64,000 nucleotides of DNA from DATNPX01 sp036702975. Lineage in GTDB: Bacteria; Cyanobacteriota; Vampirovibrionia; Obscuribacterales; Obscuribacteraceae. The position numbers and the translations under genes were made by a program. Every line of letters begins with the position of its first letter. Position 1 is the stretch's first letter. A model generated the notes under the pieces. It did no database searches. It worked only from the letters and a program-made list of their open reading frames with translations, and was not told the origin of the DNA. Below, piece after piece: positions 35,436-44,613 of this stretch. Location: positions 124,001 to 188,000 of the forward strand of contig DATNPX010000056.1 of assembly GCA_036702975.1 (NCBI GenBank). Direction: 5' to 3'.

Positions 35436-35978
35436 GTGCGTAATACCAAGAATGCTTATCGTATGGTCTGTTTAATTGTTGTTGTTGTTCCGGTCATGTT
35501 CAGCTTCAGCAGCGGTCCATCCTTTGGCGGCCAAAACGAAATGTCCGGTTCATTTTCCACACAAACGACAAATCCTCTTATGGTAAGCACTACTGAGAGT
35601 TTTGAGGGATTCAGAATTAAGCAGTACTGTGGTATCGTCCGCGGTGTAACGGTGCGCCAACCTACAATTGGTCAAGGGCTCAAAGCTAATCTTAAAGGCA
35701 TAGTTGGCGGCAAAATATCGCCATTTATCTCGATGTGTGAGACTGCCAGACAGCAAGCGCTGGATATTTTGATCGGGCGCGCACAGCAAATGGGAGCCAA
35801 TGCCGTCGTTGGACTGCGATACGATAGTTCTTCCTTTGGCGACACAGATGATATGGGTTCAGAGGTGGTCTGTTACGGTACAGCTGTCATTGTCGAGCCC
35901 TCTGCGACTAAGTCTGCAATTGTTCCTGTCGAGCCTGTCGAGACAAGAACGGCGCATGCGATTGCTCTTGGTCGTTAG
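35436..35978 (+). CDS. Membrane-anchored or secreted YbjQ-family protein
   Basis: A 180-residue protein with an N-terminal hydrophobic segment (about 10-28, MVCLIVVVVPVMFSFS) followed by a YbjQ/UPF0145-like domain. Typical features are GVTVRQPTIGQG (for the usual RG), the ARQQALDILIGRAQQMGANAVVGLRYD helix-strand and a late YGTAVIV strand. YbjQ proteins form pentamers and have been suggested to bind metal, but the function is not established. The frame runs back to TTG 35352. GTG 35436 has GAGGT at 8 nt and begins just before the signal segment, so it is preferred. Confidence 0.8.
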   Translation: MRNTKNAYRMVCLIVVVVPVMFSFSSGPSFGGQNEMSGSFSTQTTNPLMVSTTESFEGFRIKQYCGIVRGVTVRQPTIGQGLKANLKGIVGGKISPFISMCETARQQALDILIGRAQQMGANAVVGLRYDSSSFGDTDDMGSEVVCYGTAVIVEPSATKSAIVPVEPVETRTAHAIALGR

Positions 35979-36132
35979 GTGCAGCGGTAGGAATTTGTAG
36001 TTGTGTACTGTTGATACCGCATTCGGTGCAATTGGCTCAGCATAAACGGTACTTGTCTAAAAACTGCCCGAGATCAGTTTGTCCTTCTCTGTCTATATAC
36101 ATAGAAAGGGGGATTCGTCACTAAAATCCGCT

Positions 36133-36141
36133 TGCTATAAT
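36133..36141 (+). promoter_or_regulatory. Extended -10 promoter element before the kinase/cyclase/AAA gene
   Basis: TGCTATAAT is a perfect -10 hexamer with a TGn extension, about 70 nt before the GTG start at 36212. No clear -35 is present. The same TGnTATAAT form is seen upstream of accD. Confidence 0.5.
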
Positions 36142-36211
36142 TGGCTCATTCAAACCTGAATATTGGAATTCTCGGAAACACTTGGATTAAGATCCTCTTT
36201 TAGGGTCTATC

Positions 36212-39200
36212 GTGGACATAATCACTTGTCCAACATCTCGTCAGATCGCCGAGCTGCTTCGTGGTGAGACTCCTGAGCCGCTCGCTACCGAATTGTCGGA
36301 ACATATTAATGGGTGCTCTAGGTGCTCTCGCTCGGTGAGTGGGCTCAGAGCCTCGAATGTGCATGTTGCCCAAGCTGGCCCAGTCGCGGGAGCTGGTCTG
36401 GCCAACCCATTCCCGAAAGAAAGCATTGATCTTGAGGCTGATGTCACGGCGCTTTCTGTTCCGGGCTCGCAGCGCGGTCGCCTAGATTTCCTCGCTCCTC
36501 CATTAGACGAGAAAGAGATTGGGCGCCTGGCTCACTACAGGATTTTCAAAGTGTTGGGCGAAGGCGGCATGGGCGTGGTGCTTCATGCCGAGGACGTTCA
36601 CCTGAAGCGACCCGTGGCCCTTAAGGTGATCAAACCTGAGTTCAATAGCGATTCTGAAACGCGGCAGCGCTTCATTAGAGAAGCTCGGGCTATGGCTCAA
36701 ATCAAAAGCGACCATGCGGTCACCGTTTATCAGGTAGATCAAGACCGAGACGTCTGCTTTATTGCAATGGAGTTGCTTGACGGTGAATCGCTGGATAGTT
36801 TCATCGAGAGGGAAGGCAAAGCACCGCTCAGTGAAACTCTTCGCATTGGCAAAGAGATTTCGCGCGCGCTTGCGGCAGCACACGCTACAGGGCTGATTCA
36901 CCGTGACATAAAGCCCGCGAATGTCTGGTTGGAAAGCCCAAATGGGCGGGTCAAACTCTTGGATTTCGGCTTAGCCAGACCGCAGCAAACCGATGTGCAC
37001 TTGACTGGCAGCGGTCTTGTCATGGGCACGCCGGCGTACATGGCTCCTGAACAGGCTCGTGCCAAGCCGCTGGATGCGCGCGCGGACCTTTTCGCTCTGG
37101 GGTGTGTACTTTATCGAATGAGCAGTGGGCGACTGCCATTCCCGGGAAACACGTTGCTAGATATTATGGTGGCGCTCTTTCAAGAGACACCGAAGCCTCC
37201 GAGCTACTATAGTCTTGGTTTGCCGAAGGAGCTTGACGAACTCGTCATGCATCTTTTAGAGAAGAATCCGGGGAATCGCCCCGAATCTGCGCACTCTGTA
37301 GCAGCCAGGCTAGATTTGATTGAGGAGATGCTTGCATCGGAGGCTTCGCCGCAGGGAAAGCAGCTAGAGCGTTCAGAGACTCGCTATCCGCCCGCTCTAT
37401 CCCAAAAACATCATTTAAGTGTGCCCGCGATGTCCGGGCATGCCAGCATGACCGGCGCGTCAATTTTTGGCACCAACGCTGTGCGGTCTCGAGAGGCGGA
37501 GCATCGACAAGTTACAGTCATCATTTGTGGTTGTGACCTCTTCGCGTCAGAAGACTACATCGAGCGCCTCGCTGCCGATGAACAGCGCGAGTTGCTAACT
37601 GCCTTTCAGCGAACATGCGAGCAGGCTATTCGAGAGTTCGACGGAACCATCGTCCAGGTAAGCAACGATGAGCTTGTTGCTTGTTTCGGTTATCCAGCTG
37701 TCTATGAAGATTCCGCTCTGCGTGCCGCAAAATCGGCTTTGTCTATTCTTGAATCTCTCAAGCAGCTAGAGCAATCCTTAACTGCAAGCCACAAGCTCGA
37801 ATTGGGTTCGTGGATTGTTATGAACACCGGGCCAGCCTTAGTCGAGCTAAAAGATGACACCATCTCGTTGGTTGGAGAGGCGAAGAATATCGCGGTTCGT
37901 CTCAAAGCAACTGTCAGCCCCGGTCAGCTAATCTGCACGCAAGCCACACACAACCTTTTGTACGGAAGTTTCGAATCTACCAACTTGGGTGAGCACAAGA
38001 TCAAAAGTCTGTCCCAGCCTGTGACGCTGTTTCAGATTCACACCTTGCTGGAAGAGACTAGTTCAATTCGAAGCGTAGATCCTACGCAGCTGACCCCGCT
38101 GACAGGACGGGAGCACGAGCTTAGTTTGCTGCAAGCGCGTTGGGAGCAGGCTTGCGAAGGTCTGGGACAGGTCGTTCATCTCGTCGGTGAGCCAGGCTTA
38201 GGAAAATCGCGCTTGGCTCACGAAATCAAGCAGCACGTGTTGCGTAATGAAAATAACGCCAGTGCTACCCTGAAGGCAGGAGCAGGCACCCCACTAGTTG
38301 TTGAGTGGTATGGTTCACCTCAATTTCAAAATACCGCACTTTATCCCATTAGAAGCTTCTTTCAACGACTTTTGCGCTTTGGTCGCGAGGAGTCATCAGA
38401 AACATGTTGTGAAAAGCTGATCGAACATCTGGCTAGATATTCGCTGGCGCTACCAGATGTGGTGCCGCTATTCACCGCATTACTTGGACTACCCGCCGTC
38501 GATAGATTCCCTTCGCTGACGTTGTCTCCGCTCAGAGAGCGGGAAGAGATGTTTCGAGCACTTAAAGAGTGGTTGCTTGCATATGCCGACGGGCGACCGC
38601 TCCTGCTTGTTGTGGAAGACATGCATTGGCTTGACTCGTCCTCACTGGAGCTGGTGTCGCAGCTGCTCACAGAGTGTGCGCAGGAGCCGTTTTTGATCGT
38701 ACTAACTTTCCGTCCGGAATGTTACACGCCTTGGATTCAGATAGGGCATCACACAAGCCTCGCCTTGAATCATTTCACTCGTGCTCAAGTCGGTGAATTT
38801 CTCAAGAACAAAGTTGGCAAGGAGCTCCCTAAGCTGGTCGTCGACCTGATCTATGAACGGGCCGGCGGTATTCCGCTATTCATAGAAGAGTTCACACGAA
38901 TGGTTTTAGAGTCGGGAGCGCTCGAACAAGTCGACGAGGACAGCACAAAATTGAAGGCGATGTTGACTGAGGCGATTCCGGCGACACTTCAAGATCTTAT
39001 TATGGCGCGTCTCGAACGGATGGAGGGAGATAGAGAGTTGGCTCAATTTGCGGCCACCCTTGGTCGCGAATTCAGCTACGAGTTAATCTCGGCGGCTGTC
39101 GGTTCAGAAGAACAGATGCTGAATGATGAACTCTCAAAATTGGTGCACGCTGAGATTCTATATGAGAAAGGACGGCGACCGCGGTCGACATTCATCTTTA

Positions 39201-40651
39201 AGAATATGCTCTTGAAGGACGCGCTGTACAATGCCTTGATAAAAAGCAAGCGACAGCATTTTCATACTGTGATAGTAGAGTCAATTGAGACACGCTTCCC
39301 TCAGATCGTGCAGATGCAGCCGGAGCTTCTGGCCCATCATTGCAGCGGAGCGAATCAGACAGAAAAGGCGATACAGTATTGGTTGGCTGCTGGTTTGCAT
39401 TCGCAAGAGCTGTTTGCTAATTCGGAAGCCGTCGGTCACTTTAGTCGCGGATTGCAGTTGATCCAACAACTGCCTCTGACACCAGAGCGGGACATCTTGG
39501 AACTCTCGCTATTAAATGCGCTTGGTCCATCCTATCAGGCAGTGTTTGGTTACTCCGCACCACCGGTGGGGCCAATAGCCGTCAGGGCACGCGAACTGTG
39601 CGAGAAGATTGGAGATAAGTCACGTCTTTTCGCCGTGATGTGGGGCTACTGGACCTGGAATCTCGTGCGGGCTCAGTTAGACCTATGCCTGGAACTGACC
39701 GACGAAATGATGGCGCTTGCGAACGAAAGCGGTGAACGTGGCATGCTCATGGAGGCGAATGTCTCGCGGGCCGTTACTGCTTTCTATCGAGGCGATTTTG
39801 CCAGCTGTCGGAAGTTCTGCGAAGAGGCGATTGAACAGTTCGAAGATGAAGAGCAATGCCGTATCTGGTGCAATAGCACAGGACAAAATTCAGCGATTGT
39901 TGCTCGTTGCTATCTCAGTCTAGCGCTTTGGCATCTCGGCTATGCGGATCAAGCCAGAGCAATGAACAATCAGATGCTTTCCATGGCACGCCAGCTGAAC
40001 CATCCTTTCAGTCTCGCCCATGGGCTCTATTTCACCGGTCTACTTCTCTATTACTGCCGTCTGGGAGCCGACCTTGAGCGCACAGCGGCGGAGGAAGTGG
40101 CGTTAGCGAAGATGCATGGATTTTCCCTCTGGGAGGCTACAGGTATATTTCAGCAAGCTACCGGACGATTCCTGCAAGACGCTGAGCCGAACTCCGTTAT
40201 CAGGGAACTCGAACAAGGCTTGGTATCTTTTCGAGCGCTTTCGGGTAATCTCACTGTTCCGGCTCAGATCTGCATTCTTTTGGAGGCTTATATTAAGAGC
40301 GGCAATGTAGCGAAGCTCAAAGATTTATTGACTGAGGGATTGGAGCTGTGCGAGCGCAATCACGATCGTGCACAAGAATCTGAGTTGCATCGAAAGGCTG
40401 GCGAGCTGGCTGAGTTTGAGAATGATGATACTGCTGCCGAAGCTAACTACAAACGAGCGATTGAAGTTGCTCGAAATCAACTGTGTTTGCCATTTCAGCT
40501 ACGTGCGACGGTAAGCCTGGCAAAGCTGTGGAATAGAAACTGCAGGCAGGACGAAGCGCGAGAGATATTAGACACTTTCATTGGTGCCTTTTCGGAAGGC
40601 TTTTCTATGCCTGAAATGGCGGCAGCAATGGAGCTATTGAGAAGTTTTTGA
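36212..40651 (+). CDS. Multidomain Ser/Thr kinase - class III cyclase-like - AAA ATPase - TPR protein
   Basis: A 1479-residue signalling protein. Residues 1-45 carry an HINGCSRC motif like an anti-sigma zinc finger (zf-HC2). A Hanks-type kinase spans about 108-370: GEGGMGVV, K138, HRDIKPAN, DFGLARP, all intact. A class III adenylate/guanylate cyclase-like domain follows (about 430-610). Its first metal-binding Asp appears lost (VTVIICGCDL for the usual VTVLFADLVG), while the SNDELVACFGYP block remains. Then comes an AAA/STAND-type ATPase with TGREHELSLL, Walker A GEPGLGKS (659-666) and Walker B LLLVVEDMHWLD (about 797-808). The last ~500 residues are TPR-like helices. The order matches kinase/cyclase fusion regulators known from myxobacteria and Cyanobacteria. 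No membrane helix was seen. Start GTG 36212. It converges with the caspase-like gene. Confidence 0.9.
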   Translation: MDIITCPTSRQIAELLRGETPEPLATELSEHINGCSRCSRSVSGLRASNVHVAQAGPVAGAGLANPFPKESIDLEADVTALSVPGSQRGRLDFLAPPLDEKEIGRLAHYRIFKVLGEGGMGVVLHAEDVHLKRPVALKVIKPEFNSDSETRQRFIREARAMAQIKSDHAVTVYQVDQDRDVCFIAMELLDGESLDSFIEREGKAPLSETLRIGKEISRALAAAHATGLIHRDIKPANVWLESPNGRVKLLDFGLARPQQTDVHLTGSGLVMGTPAYMAPEQARAKPLDARADLFALGCVLYRMSSGRLPFPGNTLLDIMVALFQETPKPPSYYSLGLPKELDELVMHLLEKNPGNRPESAHSVAARLDLIEEMLASEASPQGKQLERSETRYPPALSQKHHLSVPAMSGHASMTGASIFGTNAVRSREAEHRQVTVIICGCDLFASEDYIERLAADEQRELLTAFQRTCEQAIREFDGTIVQVSNDELVACFGYPAVYEDSALRAAKSALSILESLKQLEQSLTASHKLELGSWIVMNTGPALVELKDDTISLVGEAKNIAVRLKATVSPGQLICTQATHNLLYGSFESTNLGEHKIKSLSQPVTLFQIHTLLEETSSIRSVDPTQLTPLTGREHELSLLQARWEQACEGLGQVVHLVGEPGLGKSRLAHEIKQHVLRNENNASATLKAGAGTPLVVEWYGSPQFQNTALYPIRSFFQRLLRFGREESSETCCEKLIEHLARYSLALPDVVPLFTALLGLPAVDRFPSLTLSPLREREEMFRALKEWLLAYADGRPLLLVVEDMHWLDSSSLELVSQLLTECAQEPFLIVLTFRPECYTPWIQIGHHTSLALNHFTRAQVGEFLKNKVGKELPKLVVDLIYERAGGIPLFIEEFTRMVLESGALEQVDEDSTKLKAMLTEAIPATLQDLIMARLERMEGDRELAQFAATLGREFSYELISAAVGSEEQMLNDELSKLVHAEILYEKGRRPRSTFIFKNMLLKDALYNALIKSKRQHFHTVIVESIETRFPQIVQMQPELLAHHCSGANQTEKAIQYWLAAGLHSQELFANSEAVGHFSRGLQLIQQLPLTPERDILELSLLNALGPSYQAVFGYSAPPVGPIAVRARELCEKIGDKSRLFAVMWGYWTWNLVRAQLDLCLELTDEMMALANESGERGMLMEANVSRAVTAFYRGDFASCRKFCEEAIEQFEDEEQCRIWCNSTGQNSAIVARCYLSLALWHLGYADQARAMNNQMLSMARQLNHPFSLAHGLYFTGLLLYYCRLGADLERTAAEEVALAKMHGFSLWEATGIFQQATGRFLQDAEPNSVIRELEQGLVSFRALSGNLTVPAQICILLEAYIKSGNVAKLKDLLTEGLELCERNHDRAQESELHRKAGELAEFENDDTAAEANYKRAIEVARNQLCLPFQLRATVSLAKLWNRNCRQDEAREILDTFIGAFSEGFSMPEMAAAMELLRSF

Positions 40652-40688
40652 CGTTTGCGTAAATCGGCACTTCACGAGAGCGGCTAAT

Positions 40689-42272
40689 TTACTTGCTTCC
40701 CCTGCTATCCGCCGGAAGCAGGCTACTAACTTCGCGCGGCAATGGTTGCGGGCTGGTTGGCGTAATTCCAACCTGTAAGTCACTGCCGTGCCACGTGTCG
40801 TTCTTAAGTCCTGGTGTTTGGCTGGTGACAAAGTCTTGCTGCACTTCATCTGCAACACCGGATTTCATCCGATTGAAGGCATCCTGGACGTTTGTTTTGA
40901 TGCCTTGCGCTCGGAGGGCGTTGATCAGCTGGTGTGTGAATACTCCGTTTTCATACCGCTTAGACTCCCATGATCGTTGGTCAGGTGAACAAGATGAGAT
41001 CAAGAGTTGGCCCCTTCCTAGCTGATTTATACTAAAGTTGTCTTTCGCTGGGTCGAGGTCTTTGGAGTTAGTGTCAGCTCCGCCGCTATGACAGGCGTCC
41101 AAAATGACGAGAACTCTATTAGCTTTAACCCTGTTCTGCATCAATTCAGTCAGTACGCCTTTCATGTCTATGCCCGTTGCATACAGATCGGTTTTCTCCG
41201 TGTCATAGGCAACAAGATAGTAGGCATTACGAATGTCTACTTTCGACGGACTTCCATGACTAGAGAAATAAAAAACGACAAGATCGTCCGGCTTGACGAC
41301 GCGCGGCAGAAACTTATCTCCAACCTCGCTCATGATCTCTTTGCGAGTCGCTTTCTCGTTCAGCAAGACACGTATATGGTCTGGAGCGAAGTGAGCGTCT
41401 TTAACTAAATATTCAGCGAAGTCTTGCGCATCTTTTGCGCAGTATCTGAGTTGCGGGATAGATTTGTCGGCAAACTTATTGATACCGACAACTACAGCCC
41501 ACTTGTCTTTAATTGGTGCACTCAGCGCGCTAGCTGGAAGAAGCGGCGCACTGACTGCGGTGGCTGGATGCGATTCGATTGGTGTCGCGCTGATCCTCTC
41601 CCAGGTTCCCGTGCCGAGGAAACCCGTCATCTCTACCTGGTCGCGTCCCTTCCATGTATAGCTACCCTGATCTGTGCGTCCACCAGGCACTGCCAGCGAC
41701 CATTTGCCGTCATTTGCCTGAACTTTTCCTGCTTCATCAGGATAGTTGCCTACGTTTCCAAAAAAGAGTGAGTATGAGCCATCTGGTTGAATATTCCAGT
41801 GGATATCTTTGGAGCCAAACTGGTCAACGAGTCTCATTTTCCATTGTCCGACAAATTGCTTTTCCAGCCCGCTGACGGCTTCAGCGCTTGTCGCATTCAT
41901 TCTCGACCAGACACCCGTGCCGAGGTTGCCAGACATCTTTACGTGGTCTTTATCTAACCATGTATAGGTACCGTCATCCAGCCGACCGCTGAGAGCGTGC
42001 AGGTTGTAGGTGTTGCCTGCTGTCGTGAATCGACCCACCTCAGTAGGAAGTCCACCAGGTTTACCATTTGCGTATGAAGCATAGGAACCATCGGGTTTTA
42101 CGAACCAATACCAGTTTATGGTGCCACTTTGATCTGCATGCGGCATCACCCATTTACCGACGAATGTTTGATCTATGCCTGCCAGCGCCTGACTTGCCAA
42201 TGTTATAGAAAATAGGGATGTCAGAAGAATTGAACTTGATCGTGTTCGCATTCGCATTCGCGTGGCTTTCAT
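40689..42272 (-). CDS. Secreted caspase-like (C14) peptidase with two N-terminal beta repeats
   Basis: A 527-residue protein with a signal peptide (about residues 8-31, ending SQALAG). Two ~90-residue repeats follow, each starting FVGxW and ending LGTGxWxR (about 38-124 and 140-226), Trp/Gly-rich and probably beta-folded. The C-terminal part is a caspase/metacaspase-type domain: KWAVVVGINKFAD, the catalytic His in VVFYFSSHGSP (H339) and Cys in VLVILDACHSGGA (C394). The protease dyad is intact. Numbers assume ATG 42272; the frame extends 16 codons further. Bacterial homologues usually cleave after Arg or Lys, and some act in regulated cell death or defence. It converges with the kinase/AAA protein gene, 37 nt away. 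Confidence 0.9.
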   Translation of the reverse strand: MKATRMRMRTRSSSILLTSLFSITLASQALAGIDQTFVGKWVMPHADQSGTINWYWFVKPDGSYASYANGKPGGLPTEVGRFTTAGNTYNLHALSGRLDDGTYTWLDKDHVKMSGNLGTGVWSRMNATSAEAVSGLEKQFVGQWKMRLVDQFGSKDIHWNIQPDGSYSLFFGNVGNYPDEAGKVQANDGKWSLAVPGGRTDQGSYTWKGRDQVEMTGFLGTGTWERISATPIESHPATAVSAPLLPASALSAPIKDKWAVVVGINKFADKSIPQLRYCAKDAQDFAEYLVKDAHFAPDHIRVLLNEKATRKEIMSEVGDKFLPRVVKPDDLVVFYFSSHGSPSKVDIRNAYYLVAYDTEKTDLYATGIDMKGVLTELMQNRVKANRVLVILDACHSGGADTNSKDLDPAKDNFSINQLGRGQLLISSCSPDQRSWESKRYENGVFTHQLINALRAQGIKTNVQDAFNRMKSGVADEVQQDFVTSQTPGLKNDTWHGSDLQVGITPTSPQPLPREVSSLLPADSRGSK

Positions 42273-42390
42273 GAATTGGGCGCTGCTTTCTTCAGTGCTG
42301 TCATCGAATGACTTTAGCACGACCTGTTAGTACACGACTTTTTCATGAGCGGATAATCAGACTTTCTCTTGTTTGTTAGTGGAGCGCAAC

Positions 42391-42603
42391 ATGAGTTTCT
42401 GGTCGGTAATCTTGCTCGGAGCAGTTTTGACCGGTGTCATGGGTTGGACCTTAACTCCTCTAATCAACGGAATTCTCTGGTATTGCGATTGGAAAGACGG
42501 TGTGAGTGTCCCATGGGGACTGGAAGTCGCCTTTACAATCGCGGTGCCTTTCGCCTGGTTTTTTGCTCTGATAGAACTATTTATTCTTTACCGGTGCAAC
42601 TGA
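42391..42603 (+). CDS. Small membrane protein with two helices (70 aa)
   Basis: A 70-residue protein with two membrane segments (about 3-25, FWSVILLGAVLTGVMGWTL, and about 45-66, VAFTIAVPFAWFFALIELFI), separated by a short loop with a Trp/Cys/Asp cluster. GGAGCG sits 7 nt before ATG 42391, which is better than the GTG/TTG upstream. The family is not recognised. It is flanked by the divergent caspase gene and the calpain-like gene. Confidence 0.7.
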   Translation: MSFWSVILLGAVLTGVMGWTLTPLINGILWYCDWKDGVSVPWGLEVAFTIAVPFAWFFALIELFILYRCN

Positions 42604-42710
42604 ATTGAATCATTCGTTTACGCGACGCAGCCAGATCTCACTTCGAGTACACGCGGCTTTCATATTTGTCGATCTAGTCTCATCAGAGCAGATGCACATG
42701 AGGCACTTAA

Positions 42711-43832
42711 ATGGCACTTGAAAAATCTGAACGCTTTGAAAAGAACGACGCACATTCTCAGCACACAGAGAACGGGCTCGTTGCAATCGTTCAAGAATGC
42801 TGGAGTCACCCGTTCTTGCCAAATAAGCGGCTTGATTTGGCGGCCAACAGCATTTCCTGTCTTGATCTCTCAGGTGATATTTATTCCGGAGTTTCTAAGC
42901 TTGCCACAGAAGCAAGCTCCCTTGCGGCCGCAATTGGTAAGGATATTTCAGGGTTGCTTCAGCGCTCCACTGAATTACTAAAGCAGGCGGAGCCTCTCGC
43001 TCGAGAGGTAGGCCTGTTGCCTCGGTTGCTTAATCCGCAGTCTTCTGACTCGCCGCATCCATCAGACAAACCGGCTGCAGTCGTCGAGCATCCGGCAAAA
43101 GTTGTTGATCACGGAAAGCACGAGCACCCGTTCGCACCAAAGGATATTGTCAAAGCTGGAGGTGACTCGGCCGTTCGCCAGTCTCATTTCGGAGATTGCT
43201 GGTTCGAAGGTCCACTAGGCGGAATGGCACGAACGCCAGGCGGACGTGAACAGATCTGCAACATGATTGAGAAAAACGGCAACGGCTATAAGGTCACTTT
43301 CCCTGGTGACTCGGCGCACCCGGTACAAGTGTCTGAATCTGATATTTGTCGCGACTATCTGAAAAATACAGGCGCTCTTGCGGTCGTCGAAGCTGCCCTA
43401 ATCAAGAAGGATCCAGAGCATGCTATTCACGGTGGTAGCAAGGCTGAAGCGATTCAACTACTTACTGGTAAAAGCGCAACCGTTCTTGACCACAACAAGC
43501 TTTCACCTGATGAATTGGGAGCAAAAATGCATGACAGTCTCAAGCATGGCGGAATCGTAGTTGCAAGCACTGCTAAAAAGACTACAGACTTCGCTGGGCG
43601 AACAGACGTAGCTTCCAAAAGTGAGGCCCTTGTCCCCGGACATGTATACGAAGTGGTTGATTGTGATGGTAAAAACGTGACTATACGCAACACATGGGGA
43701 CATAATCGTGGCACCGCAGTTGGTGATGGTCGAGAGTTTGACGGCGTGACGCCGTTACCTGATGGGAAATTGAAAATGTCTGTCGAAACATTTAAGTGCA
43801 AGTTCCAAACGACTGATACAAGTGCGACTTAA
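42711..43832 (+). CDS. Calpain-like (C2 family) cysteine peptidase
   Basis: A 373-residue protein whose C-terminal half matches the calpain catalytic core. The cysteine is in HFGDCWFEGPLGG (C163), the histidine in PGHVYEVVDCDG (H311) and the asparagine in VTIRNTWG (N327). The stretch AVVEAALIKKDP...HGGSKAEAIQLLTG matches the calpain segment between Cys and His. The first ~140 residues are helical, then Pro/His-rich, with no signal peptide, so the protein is cytoplasmic or exported by another route. Calpains cut proteins at limited sites; no EF-hand is visible here. ATG 42711 has GAGG about 8 nt upstream. Bacterial calpain-like proteins are uncommon and little studied. Confidence 0.82.
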   Translation: MALEKSERFEKNDAHSQHTENGLVAIVQECWSHPFLPNKRLDLAANSISCLDLSGDIYSGVSKLATEASSLAAAIGKDISGLLQRSTELLKQAEPLAREVGLLPRLLNPQSSDSPHPSDKPAAVVEHPAKVVDHGKHEHPFAPKDIVKAGGDSAVRQSHFGDCWFEGPLGGMARTPGGREQICNMIEKNGNGYKVTFPGDSAHPVQVSESDICRDYLKNTGALAVVEAALIKKDPEHAIHGGSKAEAIQLLTGKSATVLDHNKLSPDELGAKMHDSLKHGGIVVASTAKKTTDFAGRTDVASKSEALVPGHVYEVVDCDGKNVTIRNTWGHNRGTAVGDGREFDGVTPLPDGKLKMSVETFKCKFQTTDTSAT

Positions 43833-43931
43833 GCTTTCTCTTCTGCACGATATTTTCACGGGATTCGGTCTAGTGTTCAAAAACAAGCAAGTGCTCGCGT
43901 TTGCGCGCATTCAGATATTGGAGTGATAAAG

Positions 43932-44396
43932 ATGACTGAAGATATTCAAAGAGAAGTTTCTAAGCCCGAGGAGTCGTATGCGTCCAGAGCTTTGCATTTT
44001 CTGAGTGAGGAAGCGCATGCTGCTTGGCAGAGTGTCTCTCATACGGCAAGCGAGATGAAAGAGCCTGTGGCGAATGCCGCGAAGACGGTGGCTGCGTTGC
44101 CGTTAATTGTGATTACAGGTGTTCTTGGAATGGGCGGCTGCGGGACCTCTTATCAGGTTGACCCGCCATTGGAAGGAACTGGTGGTGGCGGCACTGGTAC
44201 CGGTGGCGATTGTGGGGCCGGTGGTAGTGATGGAAGCGGTGGTAGTGGTGGATCTGGTGGACGCGGCACCGGCGGTGGTGATACTGCAGGAGACGCCGGT
44301 ACGTCTAAGATAAGATGTGGAAGCTCTAGTAGTTCGAGCAGCAGCTCAAGCAGTTCTTCCTCTAGCAGTAGTAGCGGTGGTGGTATTCCTGGCTAG
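43932..44396 (+). CDS. Low-complexity Gly/Ser-rich protein with a hydrophobic segment
   Basis: A 154-residue protein. The N-terminal 50 residues are charged and helical. A hydrophobic stretch follows (about 53-70, VAALPLIVITGVLGMGGC) and ends in a lipobox-like MGGC, though far from the N-terminus. The remainder is Gly-rich (GGTGGGGTGTGG) with scattered Cys, then a run of about 18 serines and GGGIPG. Mixed serine codons (AGT, AGC, TCA, TCT, TCC) encode the run, so it is selected as protein rather than made by slippage of one codon. GGAG sits 8 nt before ATG 43932. Unknown function; possibly a surface-exposed linker. Confidence 0.65.
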   Translation: MTEDIQREVSKPEESYASRALHFLSEEAHAAWQSVSHTASEMKEPVANAAKTVAALPLIVITGVLGMGGCGTSYQVDPPLEGTGGGGTGTGGDCGAGGSDGSGGSGGSGGRGTGGGDTAGDAGTSKIRCGSSSSSSSSSSSSSSSSSSGGGIPG

Positions 44397-44613
44397 TTGA
44401 TTGCGGCTGGATTGAATAAAATTCGAATATTCCGCCTTGCCCTCTGTCAGAGAAGGTAGTGCAGACGGGCAGGTAGATAAAAGGGCTGTTCGTCTCCGCT
44501 CGATTCGTCATTTTAACGTCACATTTACGTTGCTCGAAAGAGACTACCCACACGAAAGTGCTCGATTCGTCGGTGACCGGTGAACAGAACAAATGCAGGA
44601 GGTTGAGAGATTT

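Noticed and set aside
36133..36141. -35 boxes for the extended -10 elements at 21063 and 36133
   Set aside because: No TTGACA-like hexamer occurs at 16-18 nt upstream of either, so only the -10 elements are reported.
44497..44572. Direct repeat GCTCGATTCGTC in the gap before the 59-aa ORF
   Set aside because: Only two copies of 12 bp and no further structure; probably chance or a minor duplication.
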